A DNA stretch of 64,000 nucleotides from Lachnospiraceae bacterium (GTDB lineage Bacteria > Bacillota > Clostridia > Lachnospirales > Lachnospiraceae): NCBI GenBank assembly GCA_028696165.1, contig JAQVHQ010000005.1:62001-126000 (forward strand). The letters run 5' to 3'. The notes beneath the pieces are model-generated. The model did no database searches, was not told where the DNA came from, and was given only the letters and a program-made list of their open reading frames with translations. Below, piece by piece: positions 1 through 8,228 of the stretch; the first letter of the stretch is position 1, and every line of letters starts with the position of its first letter. The position numbers and the translations under genes were made by a program.

Positions 1-1064
1 CCTCCTCCCGCAACATAATTATCCTTATAAATCACAACTGCCTGTCCGGGTGTTATCGCTCTCTGGGGTTCTAAAAATTCACAGATTAATTCATCCTCCC
101 CAGTCACGCGAACATGACAAGGTGCCCCTTTATGACTATAGCGTATTTTAGCCAGATATACTTCTTCCGGGTCAAATTCAGCTACTCCCATATGATTTAA
201 ATTATTTGCCTTTAATGTTTTTTTAAACACCTCATCATTATCACCAATTACTACTTCATTGGTCTCGGGCTTAATTTGCAGAACAAATGCAGGTTTTCCA
301 AGCGACAGATTCAACCCTTTTCGCTGTCCTACCGTATAATGAGTAATCCCCTTGTGTTTCCCGATTATACAGCCCTTTGTGTCGACAAAATTGCCAGGCA
401 GAATTTTTTCGTTTGTGTTTTCCTCTATAAAACGGGCATAATCATGGTCAGGTATAAAACAGATCTCCTGGCTGTCCGGTTTATTGGCTATAGGAAGAGC
501 AAGTTCATTTGCAATTTCTCTTATCTCATCTTTCGTATACTCTCCTACAGGCATAAGTGTATGTGAAAGCTGCTCCTGCGTTAGATTATACAGTGCATAT
601 GTCTGGTCTTTGGCCGCAGTTGCCGAATTAGCTATTGCATAGCGCCCATTATCCAACTTTTGAATTCTGGCATAATGCCCGGTGGCTATATAATCAGCAC
701 CAATTGCCAGGCTTCTCTGAAGCAGCGACTCCCATTTTACATAACGGTTACAGGCAATACATGGATTTGGGGTTCTTCCATGGAGATATTCTTCCGTAAA
801 ATAATCTATGACATTTGCCTGAAACTCCTTTTTAAAATTCATGACATAGTAGGGAATATCCAGCATATTGGCAACACGTCTGGCATCTTCCACAGCACTA
901 AGGCCACAACATCCGCCATTTTCTTCCATCTGAGTTTCTTCTTCATCCTGCCATATCTGCATGGTGACGCCAATCACTTCATAACCCTGCTTTTTCAAAA
1001 GATAGGCTGCCACGGAAGAATCCACTCCTCCGGACATTCCAATGACTACTTTTGGTTTACTCAT
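1..1064 (-). CDS. mnmA: tRNA-specific 2-thiouridylase MnmA (3' end outside window)
   Basis: Reverse-strand frame from an ATG at 1064 runs off the left edge; about 354 codons are visible, so only a short C-terminal piece is missing. The N-terminus carries the PP-loop GMSGGVDSS. Further in are the catalytic Cys in NPCIACN and the second Cys in [10 protein letters not shown], both family signatures. MnmA uses ATP and a persulfide to thiolate U34 of Lys, Glu and Gln tRNAs. It begins one base past the iscU stop codon, so it is the last gene of the iscR-iscS-iscU-mnmA operon. This fits its sulfur source, since IscS persulfide is the usual donor. Confidence 0.95.
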   Translation of the reverse strand, partial: MSKPKVVIGMSGGVDSSVAAYLLKKQGYEVIGVTMQIWQDEEETQMEENGGCCGLSAVEDARRVANMLDIPYYVMNFKKEFQANVIDYFTEEYLHGRTPNPCIACNRYVKWESLLQRSLAIGADYIATGHYARIQKLDNGRYAIANSATAAKDQTYALYNLTQEQLSHTLMPVGEYTKDEIREIANELALPIANKPDSQEICFIPDHDYARFIEENTNEKILPGNFVDTKGCIIGKHKGITHYTVGQRKGLNLSLGKPAFVLQIKPETNEVVIGDNDEVFKKTLKANNLNHMGVAEFDPEEVYLAKIRYSHKGAPCHVRVTGEDELICEFLEPQRAITPGQAVVIYKDNYVAGG

Positions 1065-1065
1065 C

Positions 1066-1503
1066 CTAGTACTCTTCCTCTTCTTCCCCTTCGCTGATAT
1101 CAGACTTCGGTTTTGACAGGCCTTCTATTTTGATATGATGTTTTTCTGCATAATCCCATAAAGCTGCATGAATCGCTTCCTCTGCCAGTAAGGAGCAATG
1201 TACCTTTACTGGCGGAAGTCCATCTAAAGCTTCCATAACCGCTTTATTGGTAACTTCCAAAGCTTCCTGAATGGTCTTGCCTTTAACTAACTCTGTTGCC
1301 ATACTGCTGGTGGCTACTGCAGCTCCACAGCCAAATGTCTTAAACTTACAGTCCTGAATGATGCCATTATCATCGATATCTAAGTACATTCTCATGATGT
1401 CTCCACACTTTGCATTACCTACAGTTCCTACTCCGCTGGCGCCTTCAATTTCTCCTACATTTCTTGGATTTTGGAAATGATCCATTACTTTTTCGCTGTA
1501 CAT
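1066..1503 (-). CDS. iscU: Fe-S cluster scaffold IscU/NifU N-terminal type
   Basis: 145-residue scaffold on which IscS-derived sulfur and iron are assembled into Fe-S clusters. The three conserved cysteine ligands are at Cys33 (AKCGD), Cys59 (FGCGAA) and Cys103 (HCSLL), with Asp35 beside the first. The final 20 residues are an acidic tail rich in Glu. The gene follows iscS by about 75 bp and its stop nearly abuts mnmA. The lack of an LPPVK-type HscA motif in standard form (here LPPVKVH) and of hscAB nearby fits the short clostridial ISC operon. Confidence 0.95.
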   Translation of the reverse strand: MYSEKVMDHFQNPRNVGEIEGASGVGTVGNAKCGDIMRMYLDIDDNGIIQDCKFKTFGCGAAVATSSMATELVKGKTIQEALEVTNKAVMEALDGLPPVKVHCSLLAEEAIHAALWDYAEKHHIKIEGLSKPKSDISEGEEEEEY

Positions 1504-1577
1504 ATATTTTCCTCCGGTTTTTCTTAACTGATTTTCTTTATATTTATAATTTTCTCTTTTATTCTGCTGTTTTTGTT

Positions 1578-2768
1578 TTATTTATTGTGTTGACTTTTTT
1601 TCATAAAATCTTCATAAAGCGGAGACATACTTCTCAGTCGTTCCACAATTCCTTTAATTTTCTCAACTACAAAATCTGCATCTTCCTTCGTAGTTTCTTC
1701 GCTCAATGTCAGTCTCAGGGAACCATGTGCTTTCTCATGCGGCAGACCAATTGCAAGAAGTACATGAGAAGGATCAAGTGACCCTGATGTACATGCTGAT
1801 CCAGAAGAAGCTGCAATACCCTCCATATCCAGCATAATCAACAAGGATTCGCCCTCAATAAACTCAAAACTGATATTAACGTTATTCGGCAGTCTCTTTG
1901 TTGGATGTCCGTTTAACTTAGCATGCGGTACGGCATTTAAAATCTGGGTAATCAGATAATCTCTCACTTCGATTTCTGTTGCTGTACGCTCTTTCATAGT
2001 GTCTGCTGCGCGTTTCGCTGCAACTCCGTAACCTACGATTCCAGGAACATTCTCAGTACCTGCACGACGTTTTCTCTCCTGAGCTCCGCCATGTACAAAG
2101 GATCTGATTTTTACACCCTTACGAATATACAGAAAACCGATTCCCTTTGGTCCACAAATCTTGTGTCCACTGGAACTTAACATATCTATAGAACAGGCAT
2201 CTACATCAATCGGCACCTGTCCAAATGCCTGAACTGCATCTGTATGAAATAAAATATTATGTTCTTTCGCAATTTTTCCAATCTCAGCAATCGGTTGAAT
2301 CGTTCCGATTTCATTATTAGCAAACATAACAGAAATCAGGATAGTCTCAGGTGTAATTTCTTTTTCCAACTGTTCCAAATCAACGACACCATTTTCATCT
2401 ACATCAAGATAAGTAATGCGTGCCCCTCTTTTTTCCAGATATTCACATGTATGCAGAATAGCATGATGTTCAATCTTAGTGGTAATAATATGATTACCCT
2501 TATCTTTATAAGCTTCAAATGTCGCTTTCAATGCCCAGTTATCCGCCTCACTGCCGCCTGCTGTAAAATATACTTCTTCCGGCTTAGCATTCAGCACCTG
2601 TGCAATCTGCTCTCTTGCTGCTGTAATCGCAGCTTTACTCTTCGTTCCAATCTCATAGATGCTGGATGGATTACCATAGTTTTCTGTGAAATATGGCAGC
2701 ATAGCATCTACAACCTCCTGTGAAGTCTTTGTTGTTGCTGCATTATCTAAATATATCAATTTCTTCAT
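1578..2768 (-). CDS. iscS: cysteine desulfurase IscS/NifS
   Basis: 396-residue class V aminotransferase-fold PLP enzyme that converts cysteine to alanine and an enzyme-bound persulfide. The PLP lysine is Lys203 in SSGHKICGPKG, the cofactor His is in KIEHHA near 100-102, and the mobile-loop catalytic Cys326 lies in SSGSACTSGS. Length and motifs are normal. It sits 12 bp after the IscR-type regulator and before iscU, so it is the sulfur source of this operon and probably also supplies MnmA. Confidence 0.96.
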   Translation of the reverse strand: MKKLIYLDNAATTKTSQEVVDAMLPYFTENYGNPSSIYEIGTKSKAAITAAREQIAQVLNAKPEEVYFTAGGSEADNWALKATFEAYKDKGNHIITTKIEHHAILHTCEYLEKRGARITYLDVDENGVVDLEQLEKEITPETILISVMFANNEIGTIQPIAEIGKIAKEHNILFHTDAVQAFGQVPIDVDACSIDMLSSSGHKICGPKGIGFLYIRKGVKIRSFVHGGAQERKRRAGTENVPGIVGYGVAAKRAADTMKERTATEIEVRDYLITQILNAVPHAKLNGHPTKRLPNNVNISFEFIEGESLLIMLDMEGIAASSGSACTSGSLDPSHVLLAIGLPHEKAHGSLRLTLSEETTKEDADFVVEKIKGIVERLRSMSPLYEDFMKKSQHNK

Positions 2769-2780
2769 AACTTTTCGCTC

Positions 2781-3239
2781 CTAATTCTCACATTTTTGAT
2801 TGCATATCTGACCTTTGTCTCTTAGCTCCCGGCTTTCTTCAACCAACTGACTCAACATCATCGTATCTACAGCCTGGGTAATACTCTCATTAATCCTCTG
2901 CCAGACAAATCTGGTCACGCATAAATCGGCCCCTTCGCAAGTACTATGTTCCTGATTTCCCGAACAGGTTACTGCATCCAGATTACCTTCCAGGGCACGA
3001 AGTATATCTCCCACAGAAATCTCATCACTGGGCTTTGCCAGTCTATATCCACCATTTGCTCCCCGCACACTCTGCACTAGTCCGGCTTTGCGCAGCTTGG
3101 CTACCAGTTGTTCTAAATAGCTGACGGAGATATTTTGACGATTGGATATGCTCTGTATGGACACTGCTTCTTCTTCGCTGTAAAGAGCCAGATCAATCAA
3201 TGCTCTAAGGCCATATCTTCCCTTTGTAGAAAGCTTCAT
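2781..3239 (-). CDS. iscR: IscR-like Rrf2 family regulator of the isc operon
   Basis: Rrf2-family winged-helix repressor. The start is set at the ATG giving MKLSTKGRYGLRA, with AAGGTG as ribosome site; a GTG three codons upstream is the alternative. Three cysteines in the C-terminal half (about residues 90-105, spacing C-x8-C-x5-C) match the Fe-S ligand triad of IscR, so cluster occupancy probably sets its activity. It is the first gene of the isc operon. A dyad downstream of the promoter at 3269-3292 suggests autoregulation. A paralogue lies at 15970-16407. Confidence 0.9.
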   Translation of the reverse strand: MKLSTKGRYGLRALIDLALYSEEEAVSIQSISNRQNISVSYLEQLVAKLRKAGLVQSVRGANGGYRLAKPSDEISVGDILRALEGNLDAVTCSGNQEHSTCEGADLCVTRFVWQRINESITQAVDTMMLSQLVEESRELRDKGQICNQKCEN

Positions 3240-3268
3240 CTTGTTCACCTTCTATATTCTAATTTGTA

Positions 3269-3292
3269 ATTCCGACTGTTTTACTCGGATTT
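3269..3292. promoter_or_regulatory. candidate IscR/Rrf2 operator of the isc operon
   Basis: An imperfect dyad with half-sites TCCGA and TCGGA around an AT-rich centre lies between the -10 element and the iscR start. Binding here would block transcription start. The symmetry and position are seen directly; assignment to IscR is inference. Confidence 0.5.
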
Positions 3293-3305
3293 CTCTTACA
3301 GTGGT

Positions 3306-3334
3306 AGAATAGCACCTGTATACGGTTCTGTCAA
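3306..3334 (-). promoter_or_regulatory. sigma-A type promoter of the isc operon
   Basis: On the minus strand TTGACA (3329-3334), a 17-bp spacer and TATTCT (3306-3311), followed by the operator-like dyad and iscR. Confidence 0.7.
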
Positions 3335-3377
3335 GGCTTTCTGAAGAATATATTTTCAAAAAGGAGTGGGAGTATCT

Positions 3378-4880
3378 ATGTCCTCATCCAGCAAAATAAT
3401 AAAAGGTGCTTTCTGGCTTACAATCGTGGGATTGTGCAATCGTATTATCGGTTTCTTCTATAGAATATTCCTGTCAAATACAATGGGTGCCACCAGACTC
3501 GGAATCTACCAGTTAATCATACCTGCCCAATCCCTGTGCCTGGCCATATCCGTAGGTGGTATCCAGACCGGAATCACGAACTTAATCGCCGCAAGTCAAA
3601 AAAAAGGAGACACCAAAGCAAGTCATCAGCTATTTGCCTGTGCATGCTTTTTAACACTGCTCTTATCCATACTAATCAGCATGCTGCTCTATCGAAACAG
3701 CAACTGGATAGCGAAAAGCCTTATAAAAGAAACCCGTTGCGCACCACTGCTATCCCTGCTATCTCTAAGCATACCCTTCACAGCCTTACATTCCTGCATC
3801 ATGGGCTATTACTATGCCCGTCAAGAGACAAAAGTCCCCAACATCAGCAATCTGATAGAACAAATAATCCGGGTAACAGCAACCATACTGGTATATAACT
3901 TCTTAAGTGCAAGACGCACTGAAATCACCGGCACCATAGCACTGGCCGGTCTCCTGTGCGGAGAAATTGCAGCAGTCCTCTTCTCCTTCCTATGGTACTT
4001 GCGTGAAACCAAAAAACTCTCCTATCTAACCCTAAGCACTACATACATGAAAAAAATCATCCTGTTTTCCACACCCCTGACCTGTAATCGTCTCTTACTT
4101 ACACTCCTGAACAGCTTTGAAGCCCTCTCCATCCCGCAAAAGCTCATCACTCACGGTTATACCGCCAATCAGGCTCTGGGACTATACGGAACCCTGACAG
4201 GCATGACACTCCCCCTGCTGCTCTTCCCCACAGCCATCACCAACGCCGTCTCCTTGATGCTGCTCCCCTCCATAGCCGCAGCCTACGCCGCCAACGACCG
4301 CCGCTCCATCGAAACTGCCATCGACCAAACCTTAAAATACTGCCTGATCCTTGGTATCTACACCACCGGAATCTTTTACCTCGCCGGAGAACAGATGGGG
4401 CTTCTCCTCTTCAACAGCAAAGCCTGCGGAACTCTGGTAAAAGGTCTCGCCTTCCTAACACCATTTTTATTTCTCTCCACGACCCTGTCAAGCATCCTCC
4501 ACGGACTAAGCAAAACCACCACCAGCCTACGCCTAAACTGCATCCGCTATCTCATAAGAATCAGTTCCATTTTCCTCCTGGTCCCCACCATCGGCCTAAA
4601 AGGATACCTCTGGGGTCTGCTAATAAGCGACGGCTTCTTCACCCTAAGCAGTCTCCTAATTCTTCGAAAAAGCCATCCCTTCAACTTCTCATTCCAAGAA
4701 CGGATAGCCAAACCAGCCCTGCTCCTGCTCCTTTCCATAAGTCTAACCGAACTCCTCCTCTTCCTCACCCACAAAACCACCTCCACCCCCAACTGGTCCA
4801 CCCTAATACTTTTCCTAGGCACCCTAACCCTCCTCTACCTCATCTTCCTAATAAAATTCAAAATACTCCAAAAAAAATAA
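3378..4880 (+). CDS. spoVB: SpoVB-like polysaccharide/lipid flippase (MATE/MOP superfamily)
   Basis: About 500-residue polytopic membrane protein with some 12-14 hydrophobic segments and the N-terminal IIKGAFWLTIVGLCNRIIGFFYRI pattern region (residues 8-31) typical of stage V sporulation protein B. The family flips lipid-linked precursors and is needed for spore cortex. The ATG at 3378 is preferred over the GTG at 3366, because the latter overlaps the AAGGAG. The coding strand is unusually C-rich and G-poor from about 3500 to the end, unlike the genes on either side. It is a single-gene unit divergent from the isc operon. MurJ-like or other exporter roles cannot be excluded. Confidence 0.8.
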   Translation: MSSSSKIIKGAFWLTIVGLCNRIIGFFYRIFLSNTMGATRLGIYQLIIPAQSLCLAISVGGIQTGITNLIAASQKKGDTKASHQLFACACFLTLLLSILISMLLYRNSNWIAKSLIKETRCAPLLSLLSLSIPFTALHSCIMGYYYARQETKVPNISNLIEQIIRVTATILVYNFLSARRTEITGTIALAGLLCGEIAAVLFSFLWYLRETKKLSYLTLSTTYMKKIILFSTPLTCNRLLLTLLNSFEALSIPQKLITHGYTANQALGLYGTLTGMTLPLLLFPTAITNAVSLMLLPSIAAAYAANDRRSIETAIDQTLKYCLILGIYTTGIFYLAGEQMGLLLFNSKACGTLVKGLAFLTPFLFLSTTLSSILHGLSKTTTSLRLNCIRYLIRISSIFLLVPTIGLKGYLWGLLISDGFFTLSSLLILRKSHPFNFSFQERIAKPALLLLLSISLTELLLFLTHKTTSTPNWSTLILFLGTLTLLYLIFLIKFKILQKK

Positions 4881-5020
4881 GAAATATTCTCATCCACACT
4901 TTAACTCACGCTCACCGCAATCGTTCCCCCCACCACCCACAATCTCAGCTTTTAACCTCCCCACCACCACAAGCCCCGTGCCATCTTTCCCGGCACGCGC
5001 CCTACCACCACCCACAACCA
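4881..5020. other. C-rich intergenic stretch with CCACC repeats
   Basis: Noncoding. The plus strand is dominated by C-runs and CCACCACCC-type motifs (about 4926-4942 and 5006-5018); the minus strand is correspondingly rich in GG and GGG tracts. No gene, terminator with a T-run or known RNA was recognised. It leads directly into the palindrome at 5021. Confidence 0.6.
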
Positions 5021-5253
5021 GCCCTGACACTTCGTCCATTTGGGCGGGGGATGCATGTACTTTTTATTGATATTGAATAAGCTGATAAGAAGCTTAGTGC
5101 ACGAAAGAGCCAATTCTATGGGCGACAGGTGTTTACCAAAACACCTGTCGCCCATAGAATTGGCTCTTTCGTACACTTAGCTTTCTTACAGCGAAATGAA
5201 CTATCAATAAAAAGTACATGCATCCCCCGCCCAAATGGACGAAGTGTCAGGGC
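5021..5253. repeat. 233-bp near-perfect palindrome (large cruciform/hairpin)
   Basis: Outer arms 5021-5072 and 5202-5253 are perfect reverse complements over 52 bp. Inner arms 5102-5134 and 5139-5171 are perfect over 33 bp around the loop ACCA (5135-5138). The roughly 30-bp middle segments (5073-5101 against 5172-5201) are related but diverged. No open reading frame of note lies inside and no clear target-site duplication flanks it. It lies between spoVB and the aroF promoter. It could be a MITE-like element, a strong terminator/insulator or a structured RNA; nothing in the sequence decides between these. Confidence 0.9.
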
Positions 5254-5289
5254 GTCCCCTCCCCACACCAAAAAATAATACGAAAAAAT

Positions 5290-5318
5290 TCGACATTTTC
5301 TCCAAAGTATATTATAAT
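5290..5318 (+). promoter_or_regulatory. promoter of the DAHP synthase gene
   Basis: TCGACA (5290-5295), 17-bp spacer, TATAAT (5313-5318), 41 bp before the chosen start codon. Confidence 0.65.
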
Positions 5319-5359
5319 TAACACGGATTTTAGAAATGAAAAGAAAAGAGGACACACAA

Positions 5360-6394
5360 ATGGCATTTGAATTCATAACCAAGCTGCCAATCCCAGAACA
5401 AATTCGAAACGAATACCCAGTTCCAGAAGCGGTAGCAGCCAATAAAGCAAAACGAGACGAGATGATTCGCAAAGTATTCACCGGAGAATCTGACAAATTT
5501 CTAGTAATCGTAGGTCCATGTTCCGCCGACAACGAAGACGCTGTCTGCGACTACGTAAACCGTCTGGCACGTATTCAGGAAAAAGTATCCGATCGTCTGA
5601 TACTAATCCCGCGTGTCTACACCAACAAACCAAGAACTACTGGTGAAGGCTACAAAGGAATCGTCCATCAGCCAGACCCTGAGAAGAAACCAGACCTCCT
5701 TGCCGGATTAGTAGCTATGAGAAAAATGCATATCCGCGTTATGGAAGAGACCGGTCTTACCGCTGCAGACGAAATGCTGTATCCGGAAAACTGGCAGTAT
5801 TTAAAAGACATTCTCTCCTACGTAGCAGTAGGTGCACGCTCCGTAGAAAATCAGCAGCATCGATTGGTAGTAAGCGGCATTGACATTCCAGCCGGAATGA
5901 AAAATCCAACCAGCGGCGACTTAGAAGTTATGTTAAACTCCGTAGTTGCAGCCCAGGGAAAACACATGTTTATCTATCGTAACTGGGAAGTAAAAACTGA
6001 TGGCAACCCATTATCCCACACTATATTACGTGGTGCAGTAAACAAACATGGCAATGCAATTCCAAACTACCACTATGAGGATTTACAGTTATTGCTGGAG
6101 AAATACAACGAACGCGACCTGGCAAATCAGGCAGCAATCATTGACACCAATCATTCAAACTCCAACAAGCAGTATGACCAGCAGATTCGTATTGCAAAAG
6201 AAGTCCTTCACAGCCGCAAAGTCTCTCCAGATATTGCTCAGCTGGTAAAAGGTCTTATGATTGAAAGTTACATAGAACCTGGCTGTCAGAAGATTGGAAC
6301 CGGAAACCATGTATATGGCAAATCCATCACCGATCCATGTTTGGGCTGGTCCGAAACAGAACAGTTAATTTACACAATTGCTGAAACCTGCTAA
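5360..6394 (+). CDS. aroF: 3-deoxy-7-phosphoheptulonate (DAHP) synthase, class I
   Basis: 344 residues. Condenses phosphoenolpyruvate with erythrose 4-phosphate, the first step of the shikimate pathway. Class I AroF/G/H signatures are clear: VIVGPCSADN near 50-60, IPRVYTNKPRTTGEGYKG near 92-110, GARSVENQQHR, and the DTNHSNS metal/substrate motif near 260. The ATG at 5360 follows AAGAGGA at proper distance; the ATG at 5336 precedes that site and is rejected. Single gene between a promoter and a bidirectional terminator. Other pathway genes are distant at 47.6-50.3 kb. Confidence 0.95.
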   Translation: MAFEFITKLPIPEQIRNEYPVPEAVAANKAKRDEMIRKVFTGESDKFLVIVGPCSADNEDAVCDYVNRLARIQEKVSDRLILIPRVYTNKPRTTGEGYKGIVHQPDPEKKPDLLAGLVAMRKMHIRVMEETGLTAADEMLYPENWQYLKDILSYVAVGARSVENQQHRLVVSGIDIPAGMKNPTSGDLEVMLNSVVAAQGKHMFIYRNWEVKTDGNPLSHTILRGAVNKHGNAIPNYHYEDLQLLLEKYNERDLANQAAIIDTNHSNSNKQYDQQIRIAKEVLHSRKVSPDIAQLVKGLMIESYIEPGCQKIGTGNHVYGKSITDPCLGWSETEQLIYTIAETC

Positions 6395-6460
6395 ATATTC
6401 AAGTACGCCTTGCATACTTGAAATTCTGCATAATCGTATGTTTTAACCAATCTAATGTAT

Positions 6461-6502
6461 ATAAAAAGGCACATCCTATCTTCTAGGATGTGCCTTTTTA
6501 TA
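6461..6502. terminator. bidirectional terminator between aroF and xerD
   Basis: Stem of about 19 bp around TCTT, arms ending in A5 and T5 runs, so it can serve both converging genes. It overlaps the last codons of xerD. Confidence 0.85.
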
Positions 6503-7360
6503 TACGTCTCTCATTTTCTGACCATTTAAATTAAGATAAATCTGAGTAGTTGCAATATCCGAGTGTCCAAGCATCTCCTGAACACTTTTAATATCAGCCC
6601 CATTTTCTATCATATGTGCTGCAAACGAATGGCGCAACGTATGTGGTGTAATATCCTGCTCAATACCAGCCATAGCTGTATAGCTCTTTAATACCTTCCA
6701 GAATCCCTGTCGGCTCATTGGTTTTCCTGAACAGTTTGTAAATAATATTCCAGAATCCTCACCCTTAATAAATGTATCCCGGGCTCTGCCCATATACAGC
6801 TGCAGTGCATTCTTTGCCACACTGCCAAAAGGTATCAGACGCTCTTTACCTTCATCAATGCAGTTGATGTACTCATACTTCATATTCAAATCCTGAATAC
6901 GCAGATGTATCAGCTCGCTCACTCGTATTCCAGTAGCATACAGCAGTTCTAACATTGCTTTATCCCGAATACCCTTAGAAGTTTTCTCTGACGGCTGCTT
7001 CAGTAACAAGTCCACTTCTTCCACAGACATAATCTCTGGCGCCTTGCGATGTATCTTCGGTGGTTTTAACTGACTGGCCGGATTCTCTTCTAAAGTTTTA
7101 TTGTCCTTCAAATAACTAAAAAAAGCACGCATCGATGCTACGCTTCTTGACATCGAAGATGCTGCGAAAGATTCTTTCTCCATATACAGCATGTATGAAT
7201 TTAAGGTTGTAGAGGTAACCACTCCCCAGCTGGTAATCCCCTGAGTCTGCAAATAGTGCATTAACTTTTTTAAATCCCTCATATATGATACTTCTGTGTT
7301 GGAGGAGGAATGCTTTGTTCGATGTATATAATCTATAAATTCCTGAATTATGTCTTCCAT
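6476..7360 (-). CDS. xerD: site-specific tyrosine recombinase XerD
   Basis: 294 residues: N-terminal SAM-like core-binding domain (about 1-100) and C-terminal catalytic domain. The full active site is visible: Arg146 (TGIRVSEL), Lys172, His240 and Arg243 (HTLRHSFAAH), His266 (LGHSD) and Tyr275. Length and sequence fit XerD, which resolves chromosome dimers at dif with XerC, rather than an integrase of a mobile element. It has its own promoter at 7428-7456. The stop codon lies inside the terminator hairpin. Confidence 0.88.
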   Translation of the reverse strand: MEDIIQEFIDYIHRTKHSSSNTEVSYMRDLKKLMHYLQTQGITSWGVVTSTTLNSYMLYMEKESFAASSMSRSVASMRAFFSYLKDNKTLEENPASQLKPPKIHRKAPEIMSVEEVDLLLKQPSEKTSKGIRDKAMLELLYATGIRVSELIHLRIQDLNMKYEYINCIDEGKERLIPFGSVAKNALQLYMGRARDTFIKGEDSGILFTNCSGKPMSRQGFWKVLKSYTAMAGIEQDITPHTLRHSFAAHMIENGADIKSVQEMLGHSDIATTQIYLNLNGQKMRDVYKKAHPRR

Positions 7361-7427
7361 GTACTACATCCTATCTATCGTATTCTTTTCCTTGCTTGTA
7401 AAAGCCATTCACCCTTCGTATAGGTTT

Positions 7428-7456
7428 ATTATAATCAGATATTTTACGAAAATCAA
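7428..7456 (-). promoter_or_regulatory. promoter of xerD
   Basis: Minus strand TTGATT (7451-7456), 17-bp spacer, TATAAT (7428-7433). The 222-bp gap between xerD and the next gene is AT-rich and otherwise shows nothing. Confidence 0.6.
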
Positions 7457-7582
7457 ACATTATTTTTTTCAAAAAGCCGCGGAAAATAAGGGTTTTTCGC
7501 CAAATATACTACATATCGGTTACTTAAATATTATGTCTACCACATATTGTGTTAATTTTCGTAAAAAAAACTTAAAATATTT

Positions 7583-8122
7583 TTAAAATATTCTCATTAT
7601 ATATGGACGAATATAGCATTCCAGCAGATTTCCTGCAAACCATAGTACATAAAGCAGCAGATAAACTTCCAGATAAGAGAGTGTTATATGTCTTACAAAT
7701 CCTGGTATATGTTCAAGAGAAATAAGACACAATCCTAATAAAGAAATCCCATATAAAATCCAATGCGGGAATAGACATGCTATACAGATTCCTATACCCG
7801 TGATTCCGAATTCCAGCAAAAAGCAGGCATAGAGACATCCACCCAATATTCCCATCCCACAAAGAAATGTATATAGGAAAAATCTATTTCTAATAGTCAA
7901 TCCCAAAACAACTGCAAATAAAAATAATTCTAAGCGGTAAAACCAAATTCTGATAAATGATAACATATCTGGTTTGGGAATAGCAAGCAAATATTCTTTT
8001 TTTATAAACCATAGCAAATTTAAGCCCTGAGGTCTCATGGGATAAAGCACATTCATCATAACAATTCCAGCCACAAAACCGCCCATATACATCCATATCA
8101 AATACATCGTCTGCTTTTTCAT
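7583..8122 (-). CDS. membrane protein, probable stage II sporulation protein M
   Basis: 179 residues with about five or six hydrophobic segments. An N-terminal GGFVAGIVMMN segment and a later segment with FPHWILYGISLLGLCLI resemble the SpoIIM family, in which a Pro-His-Gly-like motif opens the third helix. SpoIIM is part of the DMP complex (SpoIIDMP) driving engulfment. Neighbourhood with xerD agrees with clostridial genomes as I know them. The sequence is divergent, so a generic membrane protein is the alternative. Confidence 0.55.
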   Translation of the reverse strand: MKKQTMYLIWMYMGGFVAGIVMMNVLYPMRPQGLNLLWFIKKEYLLAIPKPDMLSFIRIWFYRLELFLFAVVLGLTIRNRFFLYTFLCGMGILGGCLYACFLLEFGITGIGICIACLFPHWILYGISLLGLCLISLEHIPGFVRHITLSYLEVYLLLYVLWFAGNLLECYIRPYIMRIF

Positions 8123-8194
8123 AAATCACCTCACACTTCATCCTATGCGGAATATGAGAATAAATGCACATAAGAAAGAATCCTTAGCAGTAAT

Positions 8195-8227
8195 AAAAAA
8201 AGAGATTCCTCTCGGAATCTCTTTTTT
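8195..8227. terminator. terminator of rny
   Basis: AGAGATTCC/GGAATCTCT stem with loop TCTC, A7 on one side and T6 on the other, two bases past the rny stop. It can act on both strands. Confidence 0.85.
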
Positions 8228-8228
8228 A

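Noticed and set aside
5021-5253. Assembly fold-back artefact
   Set aside because: Arms differ in the middle section, which a duplicated read would not show. Read mapping would still be the proper test.
5289-5295. 0A-box-like TTCGACA over the aroF -35
   Set aside because: A single 7-mer match that chance explains in a 64-kb AT-rich window. It coincides with the -35 hexamer itself.
4952-5532. Minus-strand frames of 74 and 138 codons over the palindrome
   Set aside because: They are by-products of the palindrome and of the antisense of aroF; no family resemblance and no ribosome site.
6476-7360. Phage or element integrase
   Set aside because: Length and sequence fit XerD, and no attachment sites, excisionase or cargo genes are present.
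7350-7586. 78-codon plus-strand frame between xerD and the SpoIIM-like gene
   Set aside because: It starts inside xerD antisense and covers the xerD promoter; composition is that of AT-rich noncoding DNA.
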